Assembly: GCA_023428695.1 (NCBI GenBank)
Contig: JAEYWY010000034.1
Span: forward strand, 124,001 to 188,000
Reading direction: 5' to 3'
Length of the DNA stretch: 64,000 nucleotides
Source: Bacteroidota bacterium
GTDB taxonomy: Bacteria > Bacteroidota > Bacteroidia > Cytophagales > Cyclobacteriaceae
Position numbers and translations under genes: made by a program. Shown here one piece after another: positions 34,862 through 43,745 of this stretch. Position 1 is the stretch's first letter. Each line of letters starts with the position of its first letter. The notes beneath the pieces were generated by a model. It was not told where the DNA came from. It made no database searches and saw nothing but the letters and a program-made list of their open reading frames with translations.

Positions 34862-36016
34862 ATGAACATCTCCAACCGCTGGTCATTGGTGGCATTTATG
34901 CTGATGGTATTGCTTTGCTGTTCCGACCCCGTCGGAGAACCGCCCGGACAAGACGAGGATCCCAATCCTCAGACTGACGAACCTGATCCTGAAAAAGCGA
35001 ACGCGTTGATGGAAGCATTCGTCTTCGCGTCGGCAAAAAAGGTGACGGGAACCGCACCTTCCGTAACGAATACTGAACTCGTCAAGACAGGTACCAGGGA
35101 TACAATCTTCAGCATCGCTGGCATCAAGGATCTCATACGTCTCTCACACCCCGAAAAACGCCCCATCAAAGGAATTTACATCGCTGCACAGGGATCAACT
35201 TTCTACTACGATGTCCCTGTTGCCAGGGAAGAGAAAAGTGACACGGTATCTGTAATCATCTACGAGGTCGATCCTGAAGAGATAGAAGAAGAAATGTCGT
35301 CCGGGTCGGTCGAAGTACCCATTGAGATAATTGCCTATGACGATCAGGATCAACCGATCGACATCGTCGAAAGAATACTGACCGTAGAAAAACCTTCAAT
35401 CAACGAATGCGACATACTCGAGCACACATGGCATTGGGAATGGTCGGGTATCTTCAATCACAACGACGAACTCGTCAATCTAAACGCACGGGGTGAAAGG
35501 AATCCCAACAACTTTATCTTCAAAGACTGCTGCAAGGGTGTCCCCGTCTGCCCTTCTTACGATGAAGACGGCGAACCCGTTTATGACGTCAAGGAAGAGA
35601 TTAGACTATACTACAGCATCGATTACGAATGGTTCGAATTCTACTCCTATGGGAACTTCTACCGGGAGACAGCCGAGAGTGCATCCTACATTAGCAACAT
35701 CGACAAAGACGACTACGAATTTGACGCGTGCAAATGGACACCGGAAATCAAATCCCGCATAGACGTTGTTAGCTACTATGGTACACATGACTACACTCCA
35801 GGGAGCAATACCCTTAACTATACAATCACGAATGATAGCTGTGGTGATGATTTTGGCTGCGGATACGGATCAAGAGGTGGGGATATCATTTATTCCTGCC
35901 ACGCGATGATCATCACGTTCGGTCCTCCAAGCAACAGGTCTGTCCGGTTGTATAGGCGCGACACGAAGGGCTCTGTTGAAAACGAAATTCTTGACAGGAT
36001 GAAATTCTGGCCTTAG
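34862..36016 (+). CDS. Secreted lipoprotein of unknown function
   Basis: A 384-residue protein. The signal ends in LLCCSDPVG, then an acidic, Pro-rich linker (EPPGQDEDPNPQTDEPDPE) suggests a lipoprotein held off the outer membrane. Residues about 55-180 are probably a beta-sandwich. Residues about 185-384 are rich in Cys, Trp and Tyr (CDILEHTWHWEWSG, DCCKGVPVCPSYDEDG, SCGDDFGCGYGSRGGD); the cysteines may form disulfides. I do not recognise the family. It follows a TPR kinase/LytTR pair on the same strand, which may control it. Confidence 0.8.
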   Translation: MNISNRWSLVAFMLMVLLCCSDPVGEPPGQDEDPNPQTDEPDPEKANALMEAFVFASAKKVTGTAPSVTNTELVKTGTRDTIFSIAGIKDLIRLSHPEKRPIKGIYIAAQGSTFYYDVPVAREEKSDTVSVIIYEVDPEEIEEEMSSGSVEVPIEIIAYDDQDQPIDIVERILTVEKPSINECDILEHTWHWEWSGIFNHNDELVNLNARGERNPNNFIFKDCCKGVPVCPSYDEDGEPVYDVKEEIRLYYSIDYEWFEFYSYGNFYRETAESASYISNIDKDDYEFDACKWTPEIKSRIDVVSYYGTHDYTPGSNTLNYTITNDSCGDDFGCGYGSRGGDIIYSCHAMIITFGPPSNRSVRLYRRDTKGSVENEILDRMKFWP

Positions 36017-36187
36017 TGGATCGAACGGGCATTGTCCATCCTCCAAAGGCACTCTACCCTGCAGAGATGAAGACTCTGCCCGTCAGGGGTACGTTATTTT
36101 GGATTGTGCCGCATTGGTGCGCACCGGACAAGGCGCTAAATTTTGGCTTATGCGAAACCAGCCCATCAACAAAGACGTAAAGGCCTA

Positions 36188-36218
36188 CAAAGGTAGATAA
36201 AGTTGATAACAGCCTCAA
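36188..36218 (-). promoter_or_regulatory. Bacteroidota-type promoter facing the lipoprotein gene
   Basis: On the minus strand TTG, 20 bases, TACCTTTG. It would read leftward, antisense into the 384-residue lipoprotein gene ending at 36016. No minus-strand gene follows, so it is either a leftover of DNA rearrangement or drives a non-coding transcript. Confidence 0.35.
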
Positions 36219-36237
36219 CGCCTATTAAGGCTCGCGA

Positions 36238-36523
36238 TTAAATACCACGCGATTGAATCTTTTCTATCTTGTGCTTAAACGCTTTCTCGATCACATTCAA
36301 TCCTGGCCATTTGGATTACCTGTCTTTGCGAAGGTTGCCCAATAGGTGTCCATCGTTCTTGCAGTTCTTTTTCTTCAGGAGTTGCTTCACCGGGGTTTCC
36401 CCATCGTGCATTGAGCGTATTGAACACAAATGAAACTTCAGATCTATGTGTTGTGATCGCTTTGAATTCGGGCGCTTTGTCACCGATTCGTGGCATTGCC
36501 AGTACTTGCTCTATTGTTTCCAT
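36238..36523 (-). pseudogene. Peroxiredoxin start joined to a carboxylesterase remnant
   Basis: The first residues MPRIGDKAPEFKAITT match the N-terminus of Prx6-type peroxiredoxins. They run straight into SFVFNTLNARWGNPGEATPEEKELQ, a C-terminal segment of a type-B carboxylesterase like the intact one at 19255-20886. A one-base loss after KEL shifts the frame; in the other frame MDTYWATFAKTGNPNGQD continues the esterase. A deletion then leads to NVIEKAFKHKIEKIQSRGI and a stop, the same ending as the intact gene. It is therefore a chimera of two gene fragments with at least three lesions. Not expected to encode a working protein. Confidence 0.8.
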
Positions 36524-36641
36524 TTTTTTATTCTGTTCAGTTATCTGAGATTGATTTTTTCACCGGCAATGTATATTTTTCCTTGATGGCGAATTTGACG
36601 ACATCTAGCAGCAGGGGGGATGATTAAAATCAGACTGCTAT

Positions 36642-36839
36642 TTAGCAACACTTTCCTTTCTCCACTCCAAACTTATCAAGAATCATATCCAACGGACAAA
36701 ACCGTGTAAAGGATGATTGCACCAGGTTGAGTCCAACAAAGGCTGCTAATCCTAGCCAATAGATACTTATGAAATAAGCTAAGGTTATACTGATTAGTAC
36801 CATTGTTCCGGCCACAGCTCTTACAATTCTTTCTTTCAT
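36642..36839 (-). CDS. DUF2892-type small membrane protein
   Basis: A 65-residue protein with two hydrophobic helices (AGTMVLISITLAYFISIYW and LAAFVGLNLVQSSF) and the ending RFCPLDMILDKFGVEKGKCC. It matches the DUF2892/YgaP-like inner-membrane family, which often occurs with rhodanese proteins. The conserved CPL and terminal Cys pair could take part in sulfur or metal handling, but this is not established. It is the last gene of the RND/sulfurtransferase region, 177 bases from the PII-like gene. Confidence 0.8.
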   Translation of the reverse strand: MKERIVRAVAGTMVLISITLAYFISIYWLGLAAFVGLNLVQSSFTRFCPLDMILDKFGVEKGKCC

Positions 36840-37016
36840 GTTATTTCGGTTATTGATTTAATGTTTTTAATTTCGTTCTTCGCTTTGTTCTTTTGCAGAT
36901 CGGACTGTCTTTGTATTCTTTGCAGATTAAGGCTAAATTATCTTGAGCTTTAGCAAATAACTGCAAATATGAATTTCCGGAGTCACTGTTATTTCCAAGT
37001 TGATGTACCATAGCCA

Positions 37017-37334
37017 TTACACTGTTTGATAGCTTGATTTTTCTACAGGAACAATAAAGGCTCGAATGGGAAACCTAATTTCATTCGATGCATTATATGC
37101 TTTGATTAGTTCCATGGCCCTTTCCGTTTTTGCTTGCTCCGTAAAGCTGAATACAAAAATGGAATCGAATTGTTCAGTTCCGCTGCTGAACCAATTGTCC
37201 AGCAAGTTGGTCTTATGATGATCTTTAAAGCCAATAGTTTCAGTTACACTGAAGACAGGTATGTCTGCCTTGTTTAAAATATCGGCAACCGTCTTTTGAT
37301 ATTCTTTTAGGCTTGTTACAAATAGGAGTTTCAT
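37017..37334 (-). CDS. Small PII-like (ferredoxin-fold) protein of the efflux operon
   Basis: A 105-residue protein: MKLLFVTSLKEYQKTVADILNKADIPVFSVTETIGF, then SIFVFSFTEQAKTERAMELIKAYN and PIRAFIVPVEKSS. The beta-alpha-beta pattern and length resemble the GlnB/CutA-like fold. Similar small proteins accompany RND pumps in Bacteroidota as I recall. It lacks the PII T-loop uridylylation site, so nitrogen sensing is unlikely; metal or nucleotide binding would be a guess. It lies 24 bases after the pump gene, in the same operon. Confidence 0.7.
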   Translation of the reverse strand: MKLLFVTSLKEYQKTVADILNKADIPVFSVTETIGFKDHHKTNLLDNWFSSGTEQFDSIFVFSFTEQAKTERAMELIKAYNASNEIRFPIRAFIVPVEKSSYQTV

Positions 37335-37358
37335 CGCTATAGTGATTTAGGGTGACAA

Positions 37359-40300
37359 TTATTTGCTTTGTTGCTTGCGCATCATTCTAAAATACAGGAG
37401 TGGCACTACGAGCAACGTTAGGAATGTTGAAGTGATAGTTCCTCCCATCAACGAGATGGCAAGTCCCTGGAAGATTGGATCAAATAGAATAATCACAGCG
37501 CCCAATACCACTGCCCCCGCTGTTAAGAGAATAGGTGTGGTACGAACAGCGCCTGCTTCAATGATGGCTTGCTTTAACGGAATCCCCTCTTCAAGGCGAA
37601 TGTTGATGAAGTCAATTAGCAATACAGAATTACGCACCATTACACCAGCAAGGGCGATGAAACCAATCATAGACGTAGCGGTGAAGTAGGCACCTAGTAT
37701 CCAGTGGCCGAGTACAATTCCGATGAGCGATAACGGAATTGCGGCAAGCATTATTACCGGTACTTTGAAATCCTGGAACCATCCTACAATGAGCATATAG
37801 ATCATGATGATCACCACGCCAAAAGCAATTCCAAGATCGCGGAACACTTCGTAAGTAATCTGCCACTCGCCATCCCATTTCAATGTGAAGTTGTCTTCAA
37901 ACTCGGGTTGCTGATTGTATGATTCCTCCAGCGAATAGCCTTTTTTTAGTTCGATGGTCTTTAGCTTATCAGAGATGTCCATGATGGCGTAGAAAGGACT
38001 CTCTAATTCACCAGCCATATCAGCCAATACATACACTACTCGTTTTTGATTCTTTCGGTAAATGCTTTTCTCTTTTGTTTGCTTTCTAATGGATACCAGA
38101 TCACCGATAGCAATCGCATCCCCCATTTGGTTAATTACTTTAATGTTCCGAATGTCATCGACACTACTTTTATCAGCGTCACTCAGCTGCAATACGATGT
38201 TCACCGGATCGAAGCTCACTGGATTATGGAGCACTCCGGCAGAGATATTCGATAGTGCTGCATTGATAGTAGCCACTAACTGTGCAGGCGCAACGCCATA
38301 ACGCATGGCTTTTTCCTTATCTACTTCAAAAGTATATTCAGGTTGATCGGCTTCCGTCATCCAATCGCTATCAACAATACCTTCTGTGCTGTCAATCAAA
38401 TTCTTAACCTGCGCTGCTATACGGATTTGCTCGTCATAATCAGGTCCGTAAACCTCTGCTACAATGGTTGATAGTACGGGTGGTCCCGGAGGAACTTCCA
38501 CTAGCTTTACATTGGCGTTATACTTTTGCGCTATTTTCTGAATGGCCGGGCGAAGTTGTTTGACAATGTCGTGGCTTTGAATGCTCCTGTCTTTTTTGTC
38601 GGCCAGGTTTACCTGTATGTCGGCTACATTTTCTCCGCTACGCAAATCATAGTGACGAACCAATCCATTGAAACTGATCGGTCCCGCAGTACCGACATAT
38701 CCCTGATAATTGCTAACCAATTCCTGCTGTGCGAGGAACTGTGAAATTTCTTTCGCCACGACAGCCGTGCGTTCGAGCGTTGTACCTTCCGGCATATCGA
38801 TCACGACCTGAAATTCATTCTTGTTATCGAACGGCAACATTTTTACTGCTACCCATTTTGTATAGAAGAAGGATACAGATCCGAGCAGGACCACTATGGT
38901 GCTCACCATGAATGCCCAACGCTTCCAACGCGTTTCAAGCATGGGGTTGATGAATGCCTTATATAGTTTGTAAATTTTTGACTCTTCCAGTGTTGCCGGT
39001 GCCTTATCGCTATGGCTTTCTTTCTCGCGCAGGAAAATATATCCGAGATACGGAGTAAGGGTTAATGCTACCACGAGCGACAACATCATGGCGATAGAAG
39101 CACCGATCGGCATGGGGCTCATATACGGTCCCATCATACCCGAGACAAATGCCATCGGCAGTACCGCCGCTATTACCGTGAATGTGGCAAGTATAGTAGG
39201 ATTACCGACTTCATTAATGGCAAAGATTGCAGCCTGTAAAAATGGAAGGCGTTTCATCTTGAAATGCCGGTGCATATTTTCAGCAATGATGATTGAATCG
39301 TCTACTACAATACCCGTAATGAACACCAGTGCAAAGAGTGTAATACGGTTGAGTGTGTAATCGAGGAAGTAGTAGCTGAACAGGGTCAGTGCAAAAGTTA
39401 CGGGCACGGAAAGAAAAACTACCAGGCCCCCCCGCCATCCCATCGCTAGCATCACAAAAAGTGTAACAGCAATAACAGCCACAAAAAGGTGAAGCAATAG
39501 TTCAGAAACTTTTTCAGAGGCTGTCTCTCCGTAATTTCTTGTTTGCGTTACCTGGACATCGTCAGGGATCAATTCTTTTTTCAGGTGTTCCACTTTGCTG
39601 ACAATGCGCTCTGAAAGCTTCATGGCATCAGCGCCTTTTTTCTTGGCAATAGAAAGCGTAACAGCTGGGTAATCGGAGTTGTATTTCTCTGCTTCAGCAG
39701 GTTTGTGTTGGCCGTATCCATAAAACACGTATTGTGATGGATTCTCAGCACCTTCTTCTACGGACGCTACCTGTTTCAAAAAAACTGGCTGGCCATTATT
39801 TGAACCGACAATCAATTTGCCTACTTCTTCGGCTGTGCTCAGAAAATTTCCTGCGTCAACAGAGAAGGCGGTGTCGCGACTGATAAGATTACCGGCAGAC
39901 AACTGTGCGTTGCTCCCTTGTATCTGTTTACTTATACTGAGGAAATCAACGTGACTTTGCGCCATTTTATCTTTGTCCAGTGTCACACTAACCTGTCGAC
40001 TTCTTCCGCCCAGAATATTAATGGACGCTACATCCGGTATCTTTTTGATTTCATTAGTAAGTGCCTGTCCAAGTTGCTTAAGTTCATAGTCGTTATATTT
40101 TTCACTCCACAATGTCAACCCAAGAACAGGCACATCATCGATCGCGCGTGTTTTAACCAATGGCATCATCACACCCGTGGGCATTTTATCCATGTTCTTC
40201 ATCAACTCATTATAGAGTTTAACAAGCGAACGTTCTATGTCTTCGCCCACATAGAACTGAACGATCAACATCGCCTGACCTTTCATAGATGTAGAGTATA

Positions 40301-40553
40301 CATACTCCACACCTTTAATGTTGGAGATAATTTTCTCCAGCGGCTGCGAAACTCTTGCCTCAACCTCTTTTGGTGACGCACCCGGATAGCGGAGAAATAT
40401 ATCCGCCATTGGCACATCAATCTGTGGCTCTTCTTCCCGCGGAATAAGCATGGTACTATAGCCGCCTATGAGCAAAAAGCCAATCATCAGCAGTATCGTT
40501 AACTTCGACTGTATGAATGCTTTCGCAATATTTCCCGACAAACCTTCTTTCAT
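37359..40553 (-). CDS. RND efflux pump, inner-membrane permease
   Basis: A 1064-residue AcrB/CusA-fold protein, normal for RND pumps. N-terminal LTILLMIGFLLIGGYSTMLIPREEEPQIDVPMADIFLRYPG is typical. The porter domains follow, and TM4 carries the proton-relay pair in GIVVDDSIIIAENMHRHF. The repeated second half ends with GFIALAGVMVRNSVLLIDFINIRLEEG and TTPILLTAGAVVLGAVI. It uses the proton gradient to export substrates through the adaptor and TolC-like channel encoded just upstream. The substrate is not evident. The sulfur-handling neighbours and shared operators suggest a toxic sulfur or metal species, but this is inference. Confidence 0.92.
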   Translation of the reverse strand: MKEGLSGNIAKAFIQSKLTILLMIGFLLIGGYSTMLIPREEEPQIDVPMADIFLRYPGASPKEVEARVSQPLEKIISNIKGVEYVYSTSMKGQAMLIVQFYVGEDIERSLVKLYNELMKNMDKMPTGVMMPLVKTRAIDDVPVLGLTLWSEKYNDYELKQLGQALTNEIKKIPDVASINILGGRSRQVSVTLDKDKMAQSHVDFLSISKQIQGSNAQLSAGNLISRDTAFSVDAGNFLSTAEEVGKLIVGSNNGQPVFLKQVASVEEGAENPSQYVFYGYGQHKPAEAEKYNSDYPAVTLSIAKKKGADAMKLSERIVSKVEHLKKELIPDDVQVTQTRNYGETASEKVSELLLHLFVAVIAVTLFVMLAMGWRGGLVVFLSVPVTFALTLFSYYFLDYTLNRITLFALVFITGIVVDDSIIIAENMHRHFKMKRLPFLQAAIFAINEVGNPTILATFTVIAAVLPMAFVSGMMGPYMSPMPIGASIAMMLSLVVALTLTPYLGYIFLREKESHSDKAPATLEESKIYKLYKAFINPMLETRWKRWAFMVSTIVVLLGSVSFFYTKWVAVKMLPFDNKNEFQVVIDMPEGTTLERTAVVAKEISQFLAQQELVSNYQGYVGTAGPISFNGLVRHYDLRSGENVADIQVNLADKKDRSIQSHDIVKQLRPAIQKIAQKYNANVKLVEVPPGPPVLSTIVAEVYGPDYDEQIRIAAQVKNLIDSTEGIVDSDWMTEADQPEYTFEVDKEKAMRYGVAPAQLVATINAALSNISAGVLHNPVSFDPVNIVLQLSDADKSSVDDIRNIKVINQMGDAIAIGDLVSIRKQTKEKSIYRKNQKRVVYVLADMAGELESPFYAIMDISDKLKTIELKKGYSLEESYNQQPEFEDNFTLKWDGEWQITYEVFRDLGIAFGVVIIMIYMLIVGWFQDFKVPVIMLAAIPLSLIGIVLGHWILGAYFTATSMIGFIALAGVMVRNSVLLIDFINIRLEEGIPLKQAIIEAGAVRTTPILLTAGAVVLGAVIILFDPIFQGLAISLMGGTITSTFLTLLVVPLLYFRMMRKQQSK

Positions 40554-40607
40554 TGTAAGAATCGTTTTTTGCTACCGGACCGGTAACCGTTAGTGATGTG
40601 TGATAAA

Positions 40608-41699
40608 CTACTTTACAAGGACCGGAACACCGTTGTACAACTTTCCATCACTTGCAGCAATGAATTCTTCGGTATTGCTTAAACCGGAAATCACTTCTAC
40701 AAGGTCGCCTTGCGATTTGCCCAATCGTACCCAGCGTAAAAGCGCGGTTTTATTTTCTGTGATCGTATACAAACCTGTTAGCTGGTCTTTGTTGATAATG
40801 GCGGATGCAGGCACCAGTACCGACCTGTTAGCAGAAGTCTCCGGTACAGTTTGCAACGATACATTTACATACATACCTGAGTAGAGTCCGTTCTTTTCAC
40901 TTTCAGGAATAGCGACTTTAATATTGTACTGGCCGCCACTGAATTGAGATGAAGGACTTACTTCCGATACTTCTCCTTTTATAATCCTTCCGGATGACTT
41001 GATGATTACATTGGCATCTGCCCCCTCTTTAACCTGGGCAATGTCCGCTTCCGAAACCGAGGCACGGACCTCATAACGTCCTGCTTGTTCCATCATCAGT
41101 ATAGGTACTCCAGGGTTAGCCATACTCCCTTCATCACTGTTCCTTTGTGTGATCACACCTGCGAACGGTGCTGTAAGATTGGTGTAGGCCAGCATTGCTT
41201 CTGCCTCGATCTGCATTTGCCGCGCTGCTTCCGCTTTAGCTTTTATTGAATTGTAATTCAGCGTAACATTTTCAAATTCCTTCGTAGATGCGCTGTTTTG
41301 TCTATGGAGTTCGGCATAACGTTCGTAATCCTTTTGCGCATCTTTTAATGCAGCTTCGGCTTCCGAGACCATTGCCTGAGCTTGTGCTCTTTTTGCAAGA
41401 ATGTCAGCATTGTTAATTGTGGCGAGCAATTGTCCTTTTTGCACCTTGTCGCCTGGCTTTACCTTGATGCTGGTAATAAACCCCATGACGCGGGTGCTGA
41501 TCATGGCCGACTCTTTCGACTGTATCTGACCACTCACTTGAATAGTATTGCCAGAAGGAACGCTCGCCACAGCCAATGTTACTGTGACGGGTTCAACTTT
41601 TTTATTCTCTGTGTTTTGACTGGTTTCAGTGCAAGAGGATAGCAAAATACCTGCACCAAACAGGAGGGCTAAGGATGATGTCTTAAACAGTATGTTCAT
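40608..41699 (-). CDS. RND efflux periplasmic adaptor (membrane-fusion lipoprotein)
   Basis: A 363-residue protein with lipoprotein signal (GAGILLSSC). HlyD/AcrA-type adaptor: barrel-sandwich hybrid (MISTRVMGFITSIKVKPGDKVQKGQLLATINN), alpha-hairpin coiled coil around residues 105-175 (AQAMVSEAEAALKDAQKDYERYAEL), second lipoyl half (LTAPFAGVITQRNSDEGSMANPG), then beta-barrel and membrane-proximal domains. It joins the pump to the TolC-like channel. It sits 54 bases before the pump and 13 bases after TolC in the same operon. Confidence 0.92.
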   Translation of the reverse strand: MNILFKTSSLALLFGAGILLSSCTETSQNTENKKVEPVTVTLAVASVPSGNTIQVSGQIQSKESAMISTRVMGFITSIKVKPGDKVQKGQLLATINNADILAKRAQAQAMVSEAEAALKDAQKDYERYAELHRQNSASTKEFENVTLNYNSIKAKAEAARQMQIEAEAMLAYTNLTAPFAGVITQRNSDEGSMANPGVPILMMEQAGRYEVRASVSEADIAQVKEGADANVIIKSSGRIIKGEVSEVSPSSQFSGGQYNIKVAIPESEKNGLYSGMYVNVSLQTVPETSANRSVLVPASAIINKDQLTGLYTITENKTALLRWVRLGKSQGDLVEVISGLSNTEEFIAASDGKLYNGVPVLVK

Positions 41700-41712
41700 A
41701 TAATTTGATTTT

Positions 41713-43029
41713 CTATTTTTCAGTTGACGTTAAAAATTGCAGGTAGGCCTGTGTGGTACTCAGATTGAATAGTGTCTGCGCATAGTTGAGTTTTTGCTGA
41801 GACACTACTGTTTGCGATTGGAGCATGTCATTGGTCGTAACCAAACCTTGCTGATAGCGGTTTTGCAGAATGCGTAGCGCTTCCGAAGCCTGGGTAACAG
41901 CAGTCTCATATTGTTTCAGTGAAAGCAGGGCATCTTCGCGTTGACGAAGCGTCTTGTTCAACTCAAGCTGACTCTGTTCTTTTTGATACTTCAGTTGTTC
42001 AACAGTTTTATCGCGCTCAATGCGCAGCTGCGTAACTTTGTTTTGAGTAGCCATTCCATTGAACAATGTCCATGACAGCTGTGCTCCGGCCAGGTATGAA
42101 TTTGATCTGAAACCGAGTGCTTCCCTGTCGTTGACATAGTATTCGGCAAAGCCATTCAGTTTTGGCAGGTACGACGTCTTGCTTGATTTCATTATCATGT
42201 CTTGCGCAGTGACAACGGACTGCATTGCCTGAAAGTCGGCACGTGTTGATGGAACTTCTGTATCAATGGAATCGGAAGCAGTTGTTCCTGAAATAAGATC
42301 AACGTGATAGGTGGTTCCCGCCTTTGTGCCCATTAAAAGGCTGAGATAGTCAGATGCATTCTGTACGTTACTCTTCGCCATCGCCAACTGGCTCTCCGCA
42401 GCGGCTACTTGTACCTGCACATTCAGCACATCCGACTTTTGAAGGTAGCCTTTTTCAAAACGATTATTCGTTGAAGTATAAATTGAATGAATGGCTTGCA
42501 ATGCTTCCTCAGTAACATTTTTAGCCTGCCATGCCAACTGTAGCTGGGCGTATGCCTTGCGAACTTCAAATACGAGGTGCTCCTTCGTGCGCTGGGATTT
42601 AAATGCATAGATGGCTCTTTGTTCATTTGCTGCCTTACGCATGTAAAGCATATCGATATTTAGTATGGGCTGCTGCCATTCAGCCTTCGTCAGGAAATTG
42701 TGTGTTGTAGATGGGTTATTGAGCAGCTCAGGATTGAAGTCAGATGGCGTTATCGATTCCTGCTGAAGTCTGAATCCGAATGCATTCAATGGGTTATTGG
42801 TACTCAAGGCTGTATAACTCACCTTGATTTGGGGAAGGAACACAGCGTTTGTCTGTTTGAACTTAGCCTCCGCACTTCGTTCATCAAGCGAAGCCATAAT
42901 GATCTCTTTGTTGTTCTTGATAGCCAAGGCAATAGCCTCCTCTAATGCTAAAGGCACAGATTCTTGCGCAAGCAACGGAACTGATAATGAACAAGCGGTT
43001 ATCAGCACCCCGGTTAATACTTTCTTCAT
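41713..43029 (-). CDS. TolC-family outer-membrane channel
   Basis: About 438 residues from ATG 43029 (MKKVLTGVLITACSLSVPLLAQ signal); the frame is open 41 codons upstream but without signal-like sequence. Two OEP repeats of long amphipathic helices are visible (LALEEAIALAIKNNKEIIMASLDERSAEAKFKQTNAVFLPQIKVSY; VEQLKYQKEQSQLELNKTLRQREDALLSLKQYETAVTQASEALRILQNRYQQG). It provides the outer-membrane exit of the RND pump. First gene of its transcript, with the Crp/Fnr-type operator and promoter directly upstream and a terminator separating it from the rhodanese unit. Confidence 0.9.
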   Translation of the reverse strand: MKKVLTGVLITACSLSVPLLAQESVPLALEEAIALAIKNNKEIIMASLDERSAEAKFKQTNAVFLPQIKVSYTALSTNNPLNAFGFRLQQESITPSDFNPELLNNPSTTHNFLTKAEWQQPILNIDMLYMRKAANEQRAIYAFKSQRTKEHLVFEVRKAYAQLQLAWQAKNVTEEALQAIHSIYTSTNNRFEKGYLQKSDVLNVQVQVAAAESQLAMAKSNVQNASDYLSLLMGTKAGTTYHVDLISGTTASDSIDTEVPSTRADFQAMQSVVTAQDMIMKSSKTSYLPKLNGFAEYYVNDREALGFRSNSYLAGAQLSWTLFNGMATQNKVTQLRIERDKTVEQLKYQKEQSQLELNKTLRQREDALLSLKQYETAVTQASEALRILQNRYQQGLVTTNDMLQSQTVVSQQKLNYAQTLFNLSTTQAYLQFLTSTEK

Positions 43030-43047
43030 CTTTTTGAAAACTTTTAG

Positions 43048-43091
43048 CAAAAGTATCCCGGTGCTCAGCCCTGTACTGTGACTTTCGTCAC
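43048..43091 (-). promoter_or_regulatory. Promoter of the efflux operon with Crp/Fnr-type operator
   Basis: Operator GTGACTTTCGTCAC (43078-43091, GTGA-N6-TCAC palindrome) and -7 element TACTTTTG (43048-43055, minus strand). The distance from operator centre to the end of the -7 element is 36.5 bases, which puts the operator near -41.5, the class II activator position. The promoter at 45195-45238 has the same operator and the same distance. Confidence 0.7.
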
Positions 43092-43128
43092 GTTGAAATT
43101 TATCTTGAAATTTCTTTTTAAAAGAAAA

Positions 43129-43154
43129 AGGTGATCGCCACAAAGCAATCACCT
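43129..43154 (-). terminator. Intrinsic terminator after the DUF6132 gene
   Basis: Ten-base arms (AGGTGATCGC and GCAATCACCT, one mismatch) around a 6-base loop. On the minus strand the stem is followed by a T-rich run (43111-43128). It lies 45 bases beyond the DUF6132 stop and before the efflux promoter, separating the two transcription units. Confidence 0.78.
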
Positions 43155-43198
43155 CTCAGGAACGCTGAGTTTCTCTTGTTTACCTTCTCCAGAATGTT

Positions 43199-43402
43199 CT
43201 ATTGAACATCATTCTTGTTCTTTTTGTTAGTTCCGAAACTATTTGCCAGCAGCAACCCCATGACGCCTCCATAAATAGTGCTGTTAACCGGAGAGGAAGT
43301 AATGGCGCAACTTCCACTTGTACAACCCACATAGTACCAATACAGGTAGCCACCTGTTGCGCCGACTACCAATCCTAGGCCCCAGATCAACCAATTTTTC
43401 AT
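43199..43402 (-). CDS. DUF6132-type small membrane protein
   Basis: A 67-residue protein: two transmembrane helices (LIWGLGLVVGATGGYLYWYYVG and TIYGGVMGLLLANSFG) linked by CTSGSCAITSSP, with two cysteines. It matches the DUF6132 family of Bacteroidota, whose genes travel with rhodanese and MBL-fold sulfurtransferase genes. The Cys-containing loop may pass sulfur or form a thiol site; the function is not known. It follows the rhodanese gene by 12 bases and precedes an intrinsic terminator. Confidence 0.8.
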   Translation of the reverse strand: MKNWLIWGLGLVVGATGGYLYWYYVGCTSGSCAITSSPVNSTIYGGVMGLLLANSFGTNKKNKNDVQ

Positions 43403-43414
43403 GCTTTCTATCTG

Positions 43415-43744
43415 TCAAATAATGTTTCCATTCCAGTTCATGATGCCTCCGGCCAGGTTGTATACGTTGAAACCTCGGCCAACCATAAAGCTACATGCCT
43501 GAGCGCTCCTGCCACCGCTGCGACAGTATACGAAGTACGTTTTTGATTTGTCCAACGAGTCTACTTTGTCAATGAAGGAACCTCCCATCACGTTGATGTT
43601 AATAGAATCCGGAATTCGGCTACTCTGAAATTCTTCTTCCGTGCGAACATCAAGGATCACAGCATCAGCTGTCTCCATTATTTTCTGGCGAAAGTCTTTG
43701 CTATACAGGTTTTCAACTGTCTTGTTTGAATTTGTTGTGATCAT
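43415..43744 (-). CDS. Single-domain rhodanese (sulfurtransferase)
   Basis: About 109 residues from ATG 43744, two bases from the stop of the MBL-rhodanese gene; the longer frame to 43834 overlaps that gene and is rejected. It has one rhodanese domain: AVILDVRTEEEFQSSRIPDSINI, then active-site loop FVYCRSGGRS with Cys74, then LAGGIMNWNG. It transfers sulfane sulfur by way of a Cys persulfide. Probably cytoplasmic and a partner of the preceding MBL-rhodanese enzyme. Confidence 0.9.
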   Translation of the reverse strand: MITTNSNKTVENLYSKDFRQKIMETADAVILDVRTEEEFQSSRIPDSININVMGGSFIDKVDSLDKSKTYFVYCRSGGRSAQACSFMVGRGFNVYNLAGGIMNWNGNII

Positions 43745-43745
43745 T

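Noticed and set aside
36061..36079. GCAGAG-N7-CTCTGC as terminator of the lipoprotein gene
   Set aside because: Stem of only six bases with no T-run; too weak to call.
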